A stretch of DNA of 64,000 bases. Source: Budorcas taxicolor (Eukaryota > Chordata > Mammalia > Artiodactyla > Bovidae). The stretch spans positions 159,822,004 to 159,886,003 of the forward strand of contig NC_068911.1 in NCBI RefSeq assembly GCF_023091745.1, in the 5' to 3' direction. The number at the start of each line of letters is the position of its first letter. Within the stretch, counting starts at the first letter, position 1. Shown here in pieces: positions 38,901 to 53,900 of the stretch. Under the pieces are notes generated by a model. It was not told the origin of the DNA. It was given only the letters and a program-made list of their open reading frames with translations, and made no database searches. The position numbers and the translations under genes are program-made.

Positions 38901-41900
38901 GGGGTAAATGCTGTGGGGCAGGGTCAAGGAGGGGGCACCAGTTGTAAAAAGGGAGAATGTTTCTGATTTTCACAACTGTGAGGTGCTGGGCCTGTCTGTG
39001 CTGATAAAAGACATCTCGAGGTGCTTTGTTCTTATGAAACAGTTTACTTGCCATCAACCAAAATAACCCAGCCCACATTCTTTACATGCTCTCATGCCAA
39101 AGCTTATTATTTTAGGCTTCTATTACTACAGTCTCCTATGGGGCTTCCCAGGTGGCTCAGTGGTAAAGAATCTGCCTGCAATGCCGCAGATGCAGGTTGG
39201 ATCCCTAGGTCAGGAAGATCCCCTGGAGAAGGAAATGGCAATGCATTCCAATATTCTTGCCTGGGAAATCCCATGGACAGAGGAGCCTGGTGGGCTACAG
39301 TCCATGGGATGGCAAAGAGTTGGACACAACTTAACAACTAAACCATAGCAATGATGAATGCCTAACTAGGAATTGAGCATATATAGGTACTGGAAGTCTA
39401 AGCACCAAGCTATTTTTACCTATGTTGAAGTGAAAGTTTAAATCTGACGAAATATAAGCAGGACTCAGAATCCATATGGCCTGTTCTTAGTAGAGCAAAC
39501 AACTTGGAGTTAGCAGCTGGTTTGTTCAAACAAGATAATCAGTCCCCCTGACTTATTTAGAACATACTTCAAATATTTAGTTTCTCAGTTCAAAGCATTT
39601 CTGCCAGAGTGTGGTTCATTTTCCTATCAGCATGATAAATGACAGCAATGGATTTATATTGTAGACGTTTTCATTCCTAAGAATGTATTTCACTGTTTTG
39701 TGGATTAAGAAAAAAAAAAAAAAGACTGGTTGTTCACTGGGCTGTTTGTAGGGAAACACTGTCCCCACATGGCCAGGAAACATCACTGCAGCGTCCATCT
39801 GTACACTGGGGTGTACATTTGGCTCAATTTACTCATTTCCTCACTCCTCCTCTTAGCAAACTTGTTTCATAGCACCGAATTACGATGTCATTGGAGATAA
39901 TTTTGTTATTCGATCAAACTCACTAGCTATCAGTTTTCTAATAACCTATCATACTGAAGCTATGTGGTAAGTGCAAACGAATTCAAGGAAAGGAAGCATC
40001 AACAATCACAACATGAGCCTTGTCATTTTAGTCAAGCTGAGTGTATAAAATGGCACCAGGGCTTCCCTGGTGACTCAGGTGGTAAAGAATCTGCCTGCAA
40101 TGCAGTCTACCCGGGTTTGATCCCTGGGTTGGGAAGATCCCCTGGAGAAGGGAATGGCAACCCACTCCAGTATTCTGGCTTGGAGAAATCCATGGACAGA
40201 GGAGCCTGGTGAGCTACAGTCTATGGAGTTGCAAAGAGTCAGACACTACTTAGCGACTAACATTTTCCATTTTCAGGACACTTGAAAATCCTTGCCATTT
40301 TACTATAGTCGGAGGGTAGGAAGAAGTGGAGATTCCGTAGGAGTAAAACAATGGAAAACATTGTCTTCTGGTTCTTTACCAACTTAGTCTCTTAAACACT
40401 CAAAAAGGCACCAGAGAATACCCCAACAGAGTTGTAGGGTTTGTCAGAAACAGGAAACAGCCACAGTAATCAGAGAAACTCTCAAAATAACAAAATTATT
40501 TTGCTTGGAATCCTAAATTTACCACCAATCACTGCACTTCACATTACTAAAAAGGCCAGTGAAGAGGAAGAACAGTGCAAAGATATCTCTGTACTGATGA
40601 TGAGAGCGTGCCCTGGTCTAGTTATTTGGCAGCATAGAAATACATAAGTGTATACCAGCTCTTCAAAATAAACAACTTCCCTCTATCTATCTGACAAATG
40701 AAGAGGTGAGAGTGTAGAAAAATGTTACTTGGATTTTCAAAATAATAAACTGAGTGAGCCCCAAAGAAGGGATTTCCAGTTCTTCTAAGAGGAAGTACTC
40801 TTTATTTTACCAAAATTTACTGTACTTATGAGACAACTAAGGACTTCTCAGGTGGTGCTACTGGTAAAGAACCTGCCTACCCAAGCAGGAGACCCAAGTT
40901 CCTGGGTTGAGAGATCCCCTGGAGAAGGGTAGTGAAATCCACTCCAGTGATCTTGCCTGGAAAGTCCCATGGACAGAGGAGCCTGGTGGGCTACAGTCCA
41001 TGGGGTCGCAAAGACACATAACTGAAGTGTCTAAGCACACACACACACATAAGCCAAAAAACAGAAGTGGGAAGAAAAGGGAGGAAGGAGATGGAGGGGT
41101 CTTGGTTACAGAAATCTAACCAAGTAAGGCTTGACCCTTCAATTGTTGACTGAGGTGAAGACAGACTCTCAACTTCATAGCTACTCATTCAATTGTTCAC
41201 TCTTCCATTTCTCCATTAATTAAATAATTAATTATATTTATTCACAAAAATAAATTTATAAATTGTAATTTTACTTTATAAATATATTTACATTTTTATT
41301 TATTTTTATAAATAAATACAATAAACCAACCAACAGACTTACTAGGAATCTACTTGTACCAAGGACATAAAACATAGTTCTTAAAATTAAAAAATCAAGC
41401 TACCATATGATTCTGCAATCCCACTCCTGAGCATACATCTGGAGAAAACCATAATTTGAAAAGACACATGCATCCCAGTGTTCACTGAAGCACTATTTAC
41501 AATAGCCAAGACATGGAAGCAGCCAAATGTCCAGCAACAGATAAATGCATAAAGAAGATGTGCTATACATATATATAGTGAAATATTACTCTGCCATTAA
41601 AAAAGAATGAAATAATGCCATTGGCGGCAGCATGGATCGACCTAGAGAGTATCATATTAAGTGAAGTAAGCCAGACAGTGAAAGACAAATATTATATGAT
41701 AATGCTTATATGTAGTAAAAAATAAATGATACAAAGGAACTTATATAGAAAACAGAAATAGAGGAGGGGACATATGTACACCTATGGCTGATTCATGTTG
41801 ATGTATGGAAGAAACCAACACAACATTGGAAAGCAATTGTCCTCCAATTAAAAATAAATAATATTTTTAAAAAACAGAAATATAATATAGAAAACAAACT

Positions 41901-44900
41901 TATGGTTATAGAAAACAAACTCCAATTAAAAAAATAAATTTATATTAAAAAACAATAATGTCATAGGAGAAGTTTTAAAAAATTAAAAAATAAAAATGTA
42001 AAGAATAGATTATGTAGAAAATATTGACTGAGCTATTAAATGCTTAACTAGGAAAAAAAAGAAAACAATGGTTTCCAATGGAGAAATGGGGGGAGGGATA
42101 AATTAGGAGTTTGGGATTAACATATACACAATACTATATATAATATAATCAACAAGGACCTATGTATAGCACAGGAAGCTAATATCAATATTTTGTAATA
42201 ACCTATATGGGAAAAGAATCTGAAAAAATAGATATATATGTATATATGATTGAATCACCTAAAACTAAGACAACACTGTAAATGAACTATAGTTCAATTC
42301 TTAAAAATGATTCTTGGTTTTTAAAGAAACTTATATTCTGGGATTTCCCTGGCAGTACAGTGGTTAGGACTCCATGCTTCCAATGCAAGGGGCAGGAGGT
42401 CGGTCCCTGGTTGGGGAACTAGGACCCCACATGCCTCATGGTGTGGGCAAAAAATTTACAAAGTTTTTTAAATAAAAAAAAATTGAACATTACATTCTGC
42501 TTGGTGAGAAAGACCTCTAAACAAAAATAAAAGTGGTACAACGTAAGTATTTTGCTAGAGGTATACAAAAAGTACCATGGAAAAAAAATTTTTTTCTACA
42601 ATGAAAAAACGGACTGAAAAGGAATTAGTACCATTGATGAACGGAGGGGTATGAGATTTGTTTATATATATTCTATTCTACTCTATTCCACAAGACCTAT
42701 ATTATAACGAATCTTTTAAAGGGGTAAAAACTTAACCAGGACAAAAACATTTCTTCATCAAAGATAATGAACATGGGTTCCTCCTTCACCATAGCATCTT
42801 ATTCTTTTCTCTTCCTTCTACTTTGCATAACTGGCAAATACACATTTAATATCTGTCTCCCCTTCTAAACTGTGAACTCCATGAAGGCAGGAACTGTGTC
42901 CGTTTTCTTCAACATTATGTGCCTAGTGTCTAACAGAGAAATCTAGGACACAAGAGCTTGACTCTGTGGGCTGAGAATAAATGCAAAGGCTCAAAAAATT
43001 ATGGACAACAATGGGAGAAATGTCCTAAAAAATGAGCATCATTTTGGTAGAGCCAGTCAGGAGACCAGGCCAGTGCTACCTGAGTAAGAAAGAAAAGGAG
43101 GTATCCATGGGCATCCTGGGAAAAGGGGGGCCCCAGAGCATGTCCCTGGGGTACGAGACAGGCACTCTGAACTTGTGGGAGCATCACTGGCTAGAACTTT
43201 CTGAGGGGTCAGGGCTCCTTCCAACTTACCTTTTATTCCTGGAAGACCTGGTGCCCCTGGGTCCCCCACGATGCCTCTTGGTCCAGGATCCCCCACTTCT
43301 CCTGGGGGTCCCTGCAGCCCAGGCCCCCCTGGATTACCTGAGGACGACAGGGAGGTTTTTCAGGCATCCACCCCACTCCAGTACTCTTGCCTGGAAAATC
43401 CCATGGACTGAGGAGCCTGGTAGGCTGCAGTCCATGGGGTCGCGAAGAGTCAGACATGACTGAGCAACTTCACTTTCACTTTTCACTTTCATGCATTGGA
43501 GAAGGAAATGGCAACCCACTCCAGTGTTCTTGCCTGGAGAATCCCAGGGACGGGGGAGCCTGGTAGGCTGCCATCTACGGGGTCGCACGGAGTCGGACAT
43601 GACTGAAGTGACTTAGCAGCAGCAGGTGATATACAAGTTTCATTAACTTGGGAGACCATCTATATTTTTAATACATGGGTCCCTGGGATATTGTTTTATT
43701 ACTTTTTCTTCCTTAACCTCCTAGTTTTAACCTCAAAAGGAGAATATACACTTCAAATTAAAGTTGCCAATTTTGATTTGAAATTTTCACTTGATTCTGA
43801 ATTGGCAGGAGGAGGAGCCGTTGAAATGTTGTGTTGAATGGGTGAGGTTTGTAGGCTAAAGAAGAGGAAACCAGCGTCCTGAATGGAAGAGGCCTCAGGG
43901 AAGGCTGGAGAGAAGCTTTTCTCGGTCAGCCCATCACTTTGCGCCTGGCATCCTCCTTGGATGAAGACAGGTCTGTCTTCATTTGTTCCCAGACCACCCC
44001 AGTGAGATCAGTCTATCTCCAACTTAGGGGTCAGGGATAGGTATGCTTAAGTGACTTGTCCAGAGTCACAGGTCTGGGAAATGGCAGAGCCAGCTCTGGA
44101 CCAGTCTAAAAGACAAGAGCGAGATGAGTGCCCAGGAAGTCTCCGGGCGCCTTTCACGTTACCTGGACATCCTGTTGGTCCAGAGAAGCCAGGAAGTCCT
44201 GGCCTTCCGGGTGGTCCTCCAGGACCTTGAGCACCAGGCAAGCCCTGCTCTCCAGATGCTCCCAACTGTCCTAAAGAAAGAAGGATCCAACATCTGAGTA
44301 GTTGCAGTTGCTCTCCAAAGCAGTGAATCTATGAAACCTCCAATTTCAGCTCTTTCTTTTCTACTCTTACTTTTATATACATACAATTTTTCTATTGAAA
44401 AGATAACATATAGGAAAAATTTAAAACAAAACACCTATAATCCCACCAACTTAACACAGAATTTCATATGTATAACATTGTGCAAATAAGGCCTCCAATT
44501 TTATATTCTGATTTTTAATTAGCATTGTATCATAAGTAATCTTCCAAGCTTCATATCATTTTCCTAGTTATTGTTTTGAAACAACTGGCTGATAGCTTAT
44601 TGAGTTAACCCTAATTAAATTAATTAACTAATTTTCTCTACTATTGGCCATCTGAGTTATTTCTAATTCTCACTGTTATGCATAATGATCTTTATATATT
44701 TTCAATCAATTTTTTTTCTCCTATTAAATAGTTTCCTTAGGAAAAATTCCTGGGAGTAGAATTTTTAGGTAAGAGAGTCTGATATTTTGGTTGTTTTTAA
44801 TGCATTTTTAAGGGCTGAAGTATTTTAAAGTAAATCACAGACATCATGGAATTTCATCCCTAAATATCTCAGGAGGTATGTCTGAAAACATAAGAACATT

Positions 44901-47900
44901 TTCCTTTGTGGCCAAAATAACATCATCACAGCCAAGAAAATTAATCATGTTCAATACTCATTCCATGCTTGAGTTGCCTCAATTGTCCTCTTAATGTCCT
45001 TCACAGCTGGTTTGTCCTCACTGGGTCCCCTTCCAGAACCACATATTACATCTGGTGGATACATCTACTAGGTTAAAAAAAAAAAAATCGACCATGGTCC
45101 CCTTCTCAGGACAGTGACATGCTGAAGAGGAAGGCTCAGCTGCTTTTAGTGTTCAAGAACAGACCATTCAGCATTTGGTTCCTGAAAGAGGTTGCCTAGT
45201 GGTTTGGGATAAAGTCTTCATCAACTCACATCACCACACGTAACCCACCCACAGCCCTACAACTCCGAGAGCATAGCATATGCTCACTGGAGACTTTTTA
45301 GTTTTTGGATTTGTTTTCTTGCTAATCTAGTAAGAATGAAATGATACTTCAGACTCTAAGTCATATTTGATTACTAGGAAAGTTGACTTCGCCACGTATT
45401 TATTCATTATCTATGCCTGTAATATAATTTATATTTATAGAATAAACCAATAGTCTGTGCCAAAATTCATCAGTTGAATCTGCAAATAAATTACATGGTA
45501 TTGTATTTACAAACCCATGGAGGTCATAGTCACTATTTTAAAACACAAGAAACAGCCTGTGTTAGTCTATACTTGTTCCTGATCAAATTTAAGATCTATG
45601 AGCTTCACTGTGTGTTGCTTTATTTATTCTGAAAATATCCCTGCAGTAAAGGTGTTAGTTGTATTAGTTGCTCAGTCGTGTCCAACTCTCTGCGACTATA
45701 GCCTGTCAGGCTTCTCTCATGAAATTCTCTAGGCAAGAATACTGGAGTGGGTTGCTATTTCCTTCTCCATGGGATCTTCCTGACCTAGGTATCAAACCCA
45801 GGTCTTTTGCATTGTGGGGAGATTCTTTACCATCTGAGGGCAGCATTTTTCTATTTGCAAATGAAAGTTGTTCAGTCGCTAAGTCATGTCCGACTCTTTT
45901 GCAACCCCATGAACTACAGCCTGCCAGGGTTCCTCTGTCCATGGGATTTCCCAGGCAAGAATACTGAGTGGGTTACCATTTCCTTCTCCAGGGAAATATT
46001 CCCTACCCAGGGATCGAACCCATGTCTCCTGCACTGGCGAGCAGATTCTTTACCACTGAGCCACCAGGGAAGCCCTTTTGCAAATGAAAAAACTGAACTA
46101 TTAAAGGCTTGCCTCTCCAATCACAGTTGTATTAAGAACAGAACTTCTGAGTTAATCTCTACTGTATTTGCTCTCTGAAACAAAGGAAGGGGAAGTAGAA
46201 CTGAGCCCAGTACAATCATATAAAGTCCCCTGAGACAGGCTGCAGGTCCATGCCTTCTTGTTAGGCTTGTTCAAATTCAATCCAGCTTTTTTTCCCATCA
46301 ATGAAAATTGCATGTTTAGGTAAACTCTGTGCTAGTACATAAAGTATGATGTAACTTTAAAAATTTAAGCAAAAGCTATGGCATTTGGGAAAGGGAATGA
46401 TTTAAATGGTGATAACCAGAGGACACCAGGGAAATAACACCAAGGCAAATTTTCTTGAAAAAGTGAGCCTATACATAAAATAACTCTGCTTTATGATTTT
46501 TAACTTAAAATATTAGGTAATATAAAAGGTCTCCATTTTGGACTATTTTCAGCTCATGAAATCTTACTCTCTTAAAGGTTTTACATAAAAATAGCAGTAA
46601 GTGTGGAAAGATTTCTTCATGTTTTGCTGATGATGACAATGATGAATTTCACATTACATTTGTGTAGCACTTTTTGGTTTACTAATCGCTTTCAAGGAAT
46701 CTCATTTGATCTTCAGAACAACCTGTATGTAATCTGCTGAAAGCCAGTTTACAGATGAGCAAACAGCTCAGAGATGATAAGCAACTGGCCCAAGACCACA
46801 TGTTCAGTGGTAATGGAGGGTGACTGAACCAGTGATTTTCCTTTCTGAGACTTCATTCTGGTCCTTTTTATGAACCCCTACAATGCTAATCTCAAAGCTA
46901 TTTTCCCCTCCAAATGTACACACATAAGCTATACATCTCAGTTAAAATTATATTATCTAAATCTATTTGACATGCCAGAGGTAAAAGACCCAAAGGGAAG
47001 GGAATGGAAAAGGAAGTTTTTGCCAGAGTAATGGCTTGTTCTTCCATTAGATTTCCATTTTAGCAATTTATGGTATAAAAACAAAATTTAATTCATTCTT
47101 ATTGTAAATATGGCTTCCCTGTGCCTATAATTTTTTGAATTGCGGAGGTGGACTGAGGAGCCTGGAGGGCTGCTGCCCATAGGGTCGCACAGAGTTGGAC
47201 ACAACTGAAACGACTTAGCATGCATGCATGCATTGGAGAAGGAAATGGCAATCCACTCCAGCACTCTTGCCTGGAGAATCCCAGGGAGAGGGGAGCCTGG
47301 TGGGCTGCCGTCTATGGGGTCGCACAGAGTCGCACACGACTGAAGTGACTTAGCAGCAGCAGCAGCAGCAGCAGCATAGAGTGTAAATGGCTTCCCTTGC
47401 AGCTCAGATGGTAAAGAATCTATCTGCAATGCAGGAGATGTGGGTTTGATCCTTGGGTCAGAAAGACCCCCTGGAGAAGGGAATGGCTACCCAGTCGAGT
47501 ATTCTTGCCTGGAAAAACTCCATGGACAAAGGAGCCTGGTGGGCTGTATAAGTACTTGGGGTCAGAAAGGGTCGGACACGATTGAGCGACTAACACACAC
47601 ACATAGCGTGTAAAGACAACTGAAACTCTATAAAATGTCTAAAGTTAAAAAACAATTTTTTTTTATTCTTTAAAATAAATAAATACATAAGTGAAACAAA
47701 AACAAAGAAATAAAAATTCCCACAATAGGTCTGGCTCAGATAGTCTGTCATATGGAATGAAACATGACCATCACCAAAGAGAATTTGAAGATAAAGCATG
47801 AAACTATTAATACAAGATATTTAATTTACAAGTGCATGGTCAGTCATGTCCGACTCTTTGTGACCACACGGACTGTAGCCCACCAGGCTCCTCTGTCCAC

Positions 47901-50900
47901 AGGGTTCTCCAGGCAAGAATACTGGAGTGGGCTGCTATTTCCTCTTCCGGGGATCTTTCCAATCCAGGGATTGAACTTGTGTTTCCTGTGTCTCCTGCAT
48001 TTGCAGGCAAATTCTTTACCACCGAGCCACCTGGGGAGGCCTTAATTTACAAGGTGCTCATCTAACTGTAAACCTGGTCTCTAACCTGTCCACTAACAGC
48101 TTAACAGCACTGGGCATCACTGATTGAACCAATTACCTGTGGAGAAACAAACATTCTTTCCTGGCAGTGGATATCCCTGTAGACACCTTTGTACATCTGT
48201 CTGATTATTGACTTCAGCTGTATTCCAACACGAGGAATTAGTAAAAGGCTATGTGTATTTTGTCAGCTGTGGGTCATCTACCGTAGGCAACCTCAGCCTC
48301 TATGGAAAGTAAGTACTCACTGGAACACTGTCATCTGTTCTGAGGGATTACACATCAACTGTTGCTGATAAACAGAGTACTGTTTCCAAAGACTTGTGGA
48401 TGATGAAGCTTTACCTTTTTTTTTTTTTTTGGCTTGGATTTTAGTAAATTGATACACAGGAAATGCAGTATTCTATATTATATCTCAGCAACAGCAGCCC
48501 TCAGGGCATTCACCTATGCTTTTCTGAGCAGAAAAGAAAGGGTTGGAATGAAAACCTGCCACTGTAGTCAGTTGAGTGGTTCTTGCTTAATTATCATTTT
48601 TAATTACAGAGATTGCAAAAGGGTCCAGATTTTCATTTTTGACCCTGGGAAGTGTGTTGTTAACATCCCAGGTCATGGGACCCATGATGGCAAGAAGATG
48701 GAGAGTCTCTGGTGTTCTCCTAGATCAGTGGTTATACACAAGTTTTCTGTTTATTTTTTTTTTAAGTTTTATTTATTTATTTGGCTGTGTCAGGCCTTTG
48801 TTGTAGTGTACAGGCGTCTCTAGTTGTGGCACGTGGATATACTCACCCCACGGCATCTCTGATCTTAGTTCCCTACCGGGGATTGAACCCTTAGAAGGCA
48901 GATTCTTAACCACTGGAGCACCAGGGAAGTCCCTATACATAGTCCTTCTGATACGTATCTTAATGAGTAAAGAGGGGAGAAAATACTGATATAATCATTC
49001 CCAACTAGGAGGATGAAGTAATTGTTCCAGTTTTCAAAACACACTTACTCTTTTTTGTTTGAATAAGAAAATGATGGGTCTGTACCTGGATATCCAGGGC
49101 TACCTGGCTCACCCTTTGGACCAGGTAGGCCAAACTGACTTGCAGATTCCCCTTTGTATCCTGTAAGTGATAAAATACACACATTATTTAAGAGAGTTTA
49201 TATTTCTTCTTCCAAGTGACATAATAACGTTCACGTATTTGTGTCTTTATAGTCTTATCTTTAATGTTCCAGGAAAGGATTTTTTTGAAAAATGCTTTTT
49301 TTCCCCCTACATAAGAACATAGAGGATGCAAGGTGAGATTTAAGAACACATGTAAGAACACAGATGCAAGGTGTGATTTAAACACACACACATACACACA
49401 CATATGTTTATAGTTCATGACAGTCACAAGAAATAAGATTGTTTATTCTTAAGCTTATTCTTAATAAACTTAAATTTTTAATTTTCTAAAGTAGTTTCAA
49501 ATTTAGATGTCTATTTAAATTACTTGGCTTTGAGTAACTATATCCTCACACTGTTTTTCAGGAAGAGAAAGCAGAAATTGTTACTGTTTCGGCTACCGCA
49601 ATCACATTTCAAGCTCTCTACAAGGAAGCTCAACTCAGTGTTCTTGTACAAAAAAATCACAAAAAGTCATCTTATTGATGACTTCACAAGGCACATTCAA
49701 AGGCCATCGTAGGCAGTGATTCTCATAGTCCCACAGAGCTGTTCCACACTGCTGCTGTGTTCTTTCAGACACAAAGACCCATTAATACATTATAGCTGAG
49801 AGTCAATTAAGAAGACGCTTACTCCTTGGAAGGAAATTTATGATCAACCTAGACAGCATATTAAAAAGCAGAGACATTACTTTGTCAACAAAGGTCCATC
49901 TAGTCAAGGCTATGGTTTTCCCAGTAGTCATGAATGGGTGTGAGAGTTGGACTATAAAGAAAGTTGAGCGCCAAAGAATTGATGCTTTTGAACTGTGGTG
50001 TTGGAGAAGACTCTTGAGAGTCCCTTGGACTGCAAGGAGATCCAACCAGTCCATCCGAAAGGAGATCAGTCCTGGGTGTTCATTGGAAAGACTGATGCTG
50101 AAGCTGAAACTCCAATACTTTGGCCACCTGATGTGAAGAGCTGACTCATTTGAAAAGACCCTGATGCTGGGAAAGATTGAAGGCAGGAGGAGAAGGGGAC
50201 AACAGAAGATGAGATGGTTGGATGGCATCATTGACTCAATGGACATGAGTTTGAGTAAACTCCAGGAGTTGGTGATGGATAGGGAGGCCTGGTGTGCTGT
50301 GGTCCATGGGGCAGCAAAGAGTCGGACACAGCTGAGAGACTGAACTGAACTGAGAGCCAGTTATAAACGGATGATTCAAGATGGTGGAGCAGGGAAGGGC
50401 AAAATAATTGATGTGGTTGTAAGAGAAGAAAAGAGCTAATTAGGCATATGTTGTAGCACCTGCCCACCAACACCCCTTTAAAGGGGTCCCACCCACACCT
50501 TAGAGAAGGTTCTCTTCCACCTGACCCTACTCATCACTGGGGTTAGTCATTTGAAGGGTACAAATCTGGTCCATCCCAGGTCAGCCAGTCTTTGAGAAAT
50601 TATAATAAAAAGTAAAAATTTGAGGTCTTTGTCTATTGAGGCAGAAATCAAAAGCATTTTCATGATGGAGGTTGGTTATCACAATGTCCTGATACAGATC
50701 ACGTTCAAGTGCATTCCAAACATCCAGAGAGACCCAGAAAGGATACTGAATACAGAGTGATAAAGCTGGTTGTAGTCAGATAAGTGAGAACTCAGACCAT
50801 GGAGACAAGTCTCCAGAGAAAAAACTATGGATTGCCCAAGGGGTAGGTTCCATCAGACTGTGATCCAGCAGAACTATAGCTCTTACTTCTGGGCTACATG

Positions 50901-53900
50901 AGACGGCTTTTACTTCAGTACCTTCATTGTACTTCATTTTCTGGAAAAGATGGCCAAATGCAAGGAGGAGGGAAATGAGAAGAACTAGGTTTGTCCTTTG
51001 AGAGAGCCGAACATCTATAATAAATGCATAGATGAGTAGAAGAGATGAGGAGTGTGTTTTGAGCACTGAAGCTATACAATGTCAAAATCCAATATGAAAA
51101 CTTTCCTATTTGTAAGTATTTCTGAAGAGGAGAGCTAAATTATTCTTTCTGAATAAGTAAGGTTGCACAGTTCATTTTTTTCATATAACAATTATCCCAT
51201 TATTTATGGAGTGTCTCTCAAAGTAAAAAGCATGTTTCACTGGTAGTAAGGGAGAAGATTTTTAGGCAGGTCACTGATTACTGTTTCATATTTTAGAGTT
51301 ATTTATTTTAACCTATATTAAAATAAAACATAACTGTACATCAAGCCTATAAATTCACAGATAGTGAGGGTAAGGCTAAGGTTAAAAAGGTGACTCATTT
51401 TAAAGTAGATTTAAAGAAAAATATTAACCCAATGGTACACAAAAATAGGAAAAATATTAAAGCTTGTGTGTAAACATTGCAATTTAAGATAGCCTGATTT
51501 TTGTTTGTTTGTTTAATCTGCATAATGAGTTAATGAAACCTCTTTTTGCAAGGACATTTTTAACCTGGGGTTATTCCTATTTTCCTGGAAACCTGATAAA
51601 GGTAGACTGTAAGTTGACATGATAAAGGTAGAATGACAAGGCAACATCGTCCCTGGCATAAATTAAACTAAGGCCTGTGAGGCCAAATGCAGCCTGCAGA
51701 CTTCTGTAAATAAAGTTTTATTGGAACATAGCTATACCCCCTTTGTTTTCATGCTGCTTTCATGCTTGCTGTGTTTTCATGTACTGTTGTTGCAGCAGAG
51801 ATCACACAGCTAAAGATATTTATGATCCGGCCCTCTGTAAAAAATGCATTTGCTGACCTTTGGCTGGTGGTAAAAAACCCCAACTGCAAATTACACTTGG
51901 CCCAGGAATTCTTAGTGAGCTATTAACACTTGGTGAGAAGCCATGGCTTTGGCTTTCTCTGTCTACCATGACTGTTGGAACCCAGCCCCTAAAAGCTGTA
52001 CCTATGCAGTTTTTAGAAGAGATACTGGTTCCTCTGGGGCACGGGACATGGGCCACCAATGTGGCCCTGTCTCATTGCACCTGAGCTGTCACTTACGGAG
52101 CTGCAGTCACTAGAACGTGTGAGGACTCCTACCAAGCACGCAGACATGTTTTCAACACAGTACCATTGGATCTGAATATACACAGATTGGATCTATATAT
52201 TCCATTGGATATATACCATTGGATCTATATGTATACAGATGATTTAGGTCTTATCTTACTATCTAACAGAGTCTGCGAAGAACTCTGTAAGTGTTGCAGC
52301 TTGTATACTTTGCTTTTCATGCCAAAGGTACTTGCTTACAATGTTACAAACATCCAGGACTATGAGCTTGGTGGGTGGCTGCTGTATTTCCAAACCATAC
52401 CTTTAGGTCCTCTTGTACCATCAATTCCTGAAGGTCCTGGGCACCCTGGAGAACCTGGCTCACCCTGATAGTTTAATGAAACAGAAGTAAGACTTTAACT
52501 GAATTTCAAATACAAATGACACACTCTTGACATAACCCAGTTATCATTTTCTATAACAAATTTGGCTTTTATAATTTGCTGTGGTAAATAAAATTGGAAA
52601 TGCATTGCAAGCATATCACTGCATGCATCTAGTTTGTAAACAGTTGACAAAATGCTTCCAGAAGTAGTGATACCAACAGGAGGTATCCAGTTCTCTATAT
52701 TCGATTGTAAAACAGTAATTGCATCACATCATTTGAACTTTAAGTTTTGAATGAATGAACTGATACCAAATAAAATATTATTTTAAAGCTTTTAAAATCC
52801 ATTTTACTCCAAACAATGAGTAGCAGAGTATGCTATACATTTTCCAGAAGTTGTAAGTTAGGCTCCTACAGTTGTACTTCTGGGATATTCGGCTCATGAC
52901 TGTAAAGATAAAAAATATTTGAAACAAAATCTATGATATCTGCCATTGGATAGGAAGGCTTTGAAAGCAGAATTTGGGTCCTTTTTCACATGACTCTTTA
53001 ATCTGGTGAACCAGCCGTCCTGAGGCAAGTCTTTATGAAGCTGTTTAAACGAAGGAGGGTTAGTATGCAGAGTAAGTGACTTGATCATCTGTGTCACTGG
53101 AACCAGGTGTGAGCACTGGCCAGAAATTAGTTACAGCATGGCCTTCCAGAGTCTCCATTCTTCTCTCGACCAACTTCTTACATTCTAAAAGCTGTTGAAA
53201 GGACCCTGCCATACACTGGCAAAGTAAGATGCCTAACGGGCATCCCCAGGGCAGAAAGGTTTTATTTTTTCTTTCCTTCCAAAACAGCAGCTGCTTACCT
53301 GGTCACCCGGAAATCCTGGAAAACCAATGATCCCTCTCAGCCCAGGTGAGCCTGGAGGGCCTGGGGGTCCAGGAAGCCCTGGCTGCCCATTTCTTCCGGG
53401 CTCCCCAGGGTGAAATCCAGGTGGTCCATAGCTTCCTGGCTCTCCTCTCCTTCCTTGCATCCCAGGATGACCTTTATCACCTGATGGAGTTGGAAGAGTT
53501 ACAGACCTCTTGGAGGAAATTTTAGGCTGGGCAATAGTTAGGCTACAGGCTTTTGGTCCTACTTACAGGAGATGAGGGCTTCCCTGATGGCTCAGATGGT
53601 AAAGAATCTGGCTGCAGTGTGGGAGACCGGGGTTTGATCCCTGTGTTGGGAAGATCCCCTGGAGGAGGGCATGGCAACCCACGCCAGTATTCTTGCCTGG
53701 AGAATCCCCATGGATAGAGGAGCCTGGCAGGGTGTAGCCCATGGGGTGGCAAAGAGTCGGACACAACTGATTGACTAAGCATATAGGAGATGAAGCCATG
53801 TCCTAGGAATTAATAATACTAATTCCTGCCCTAAACCACATCACAAAGGTTTCTGGCTTCTGTGATCTCACTGTAAAAAGGATTCCTCCATAAACAGACA

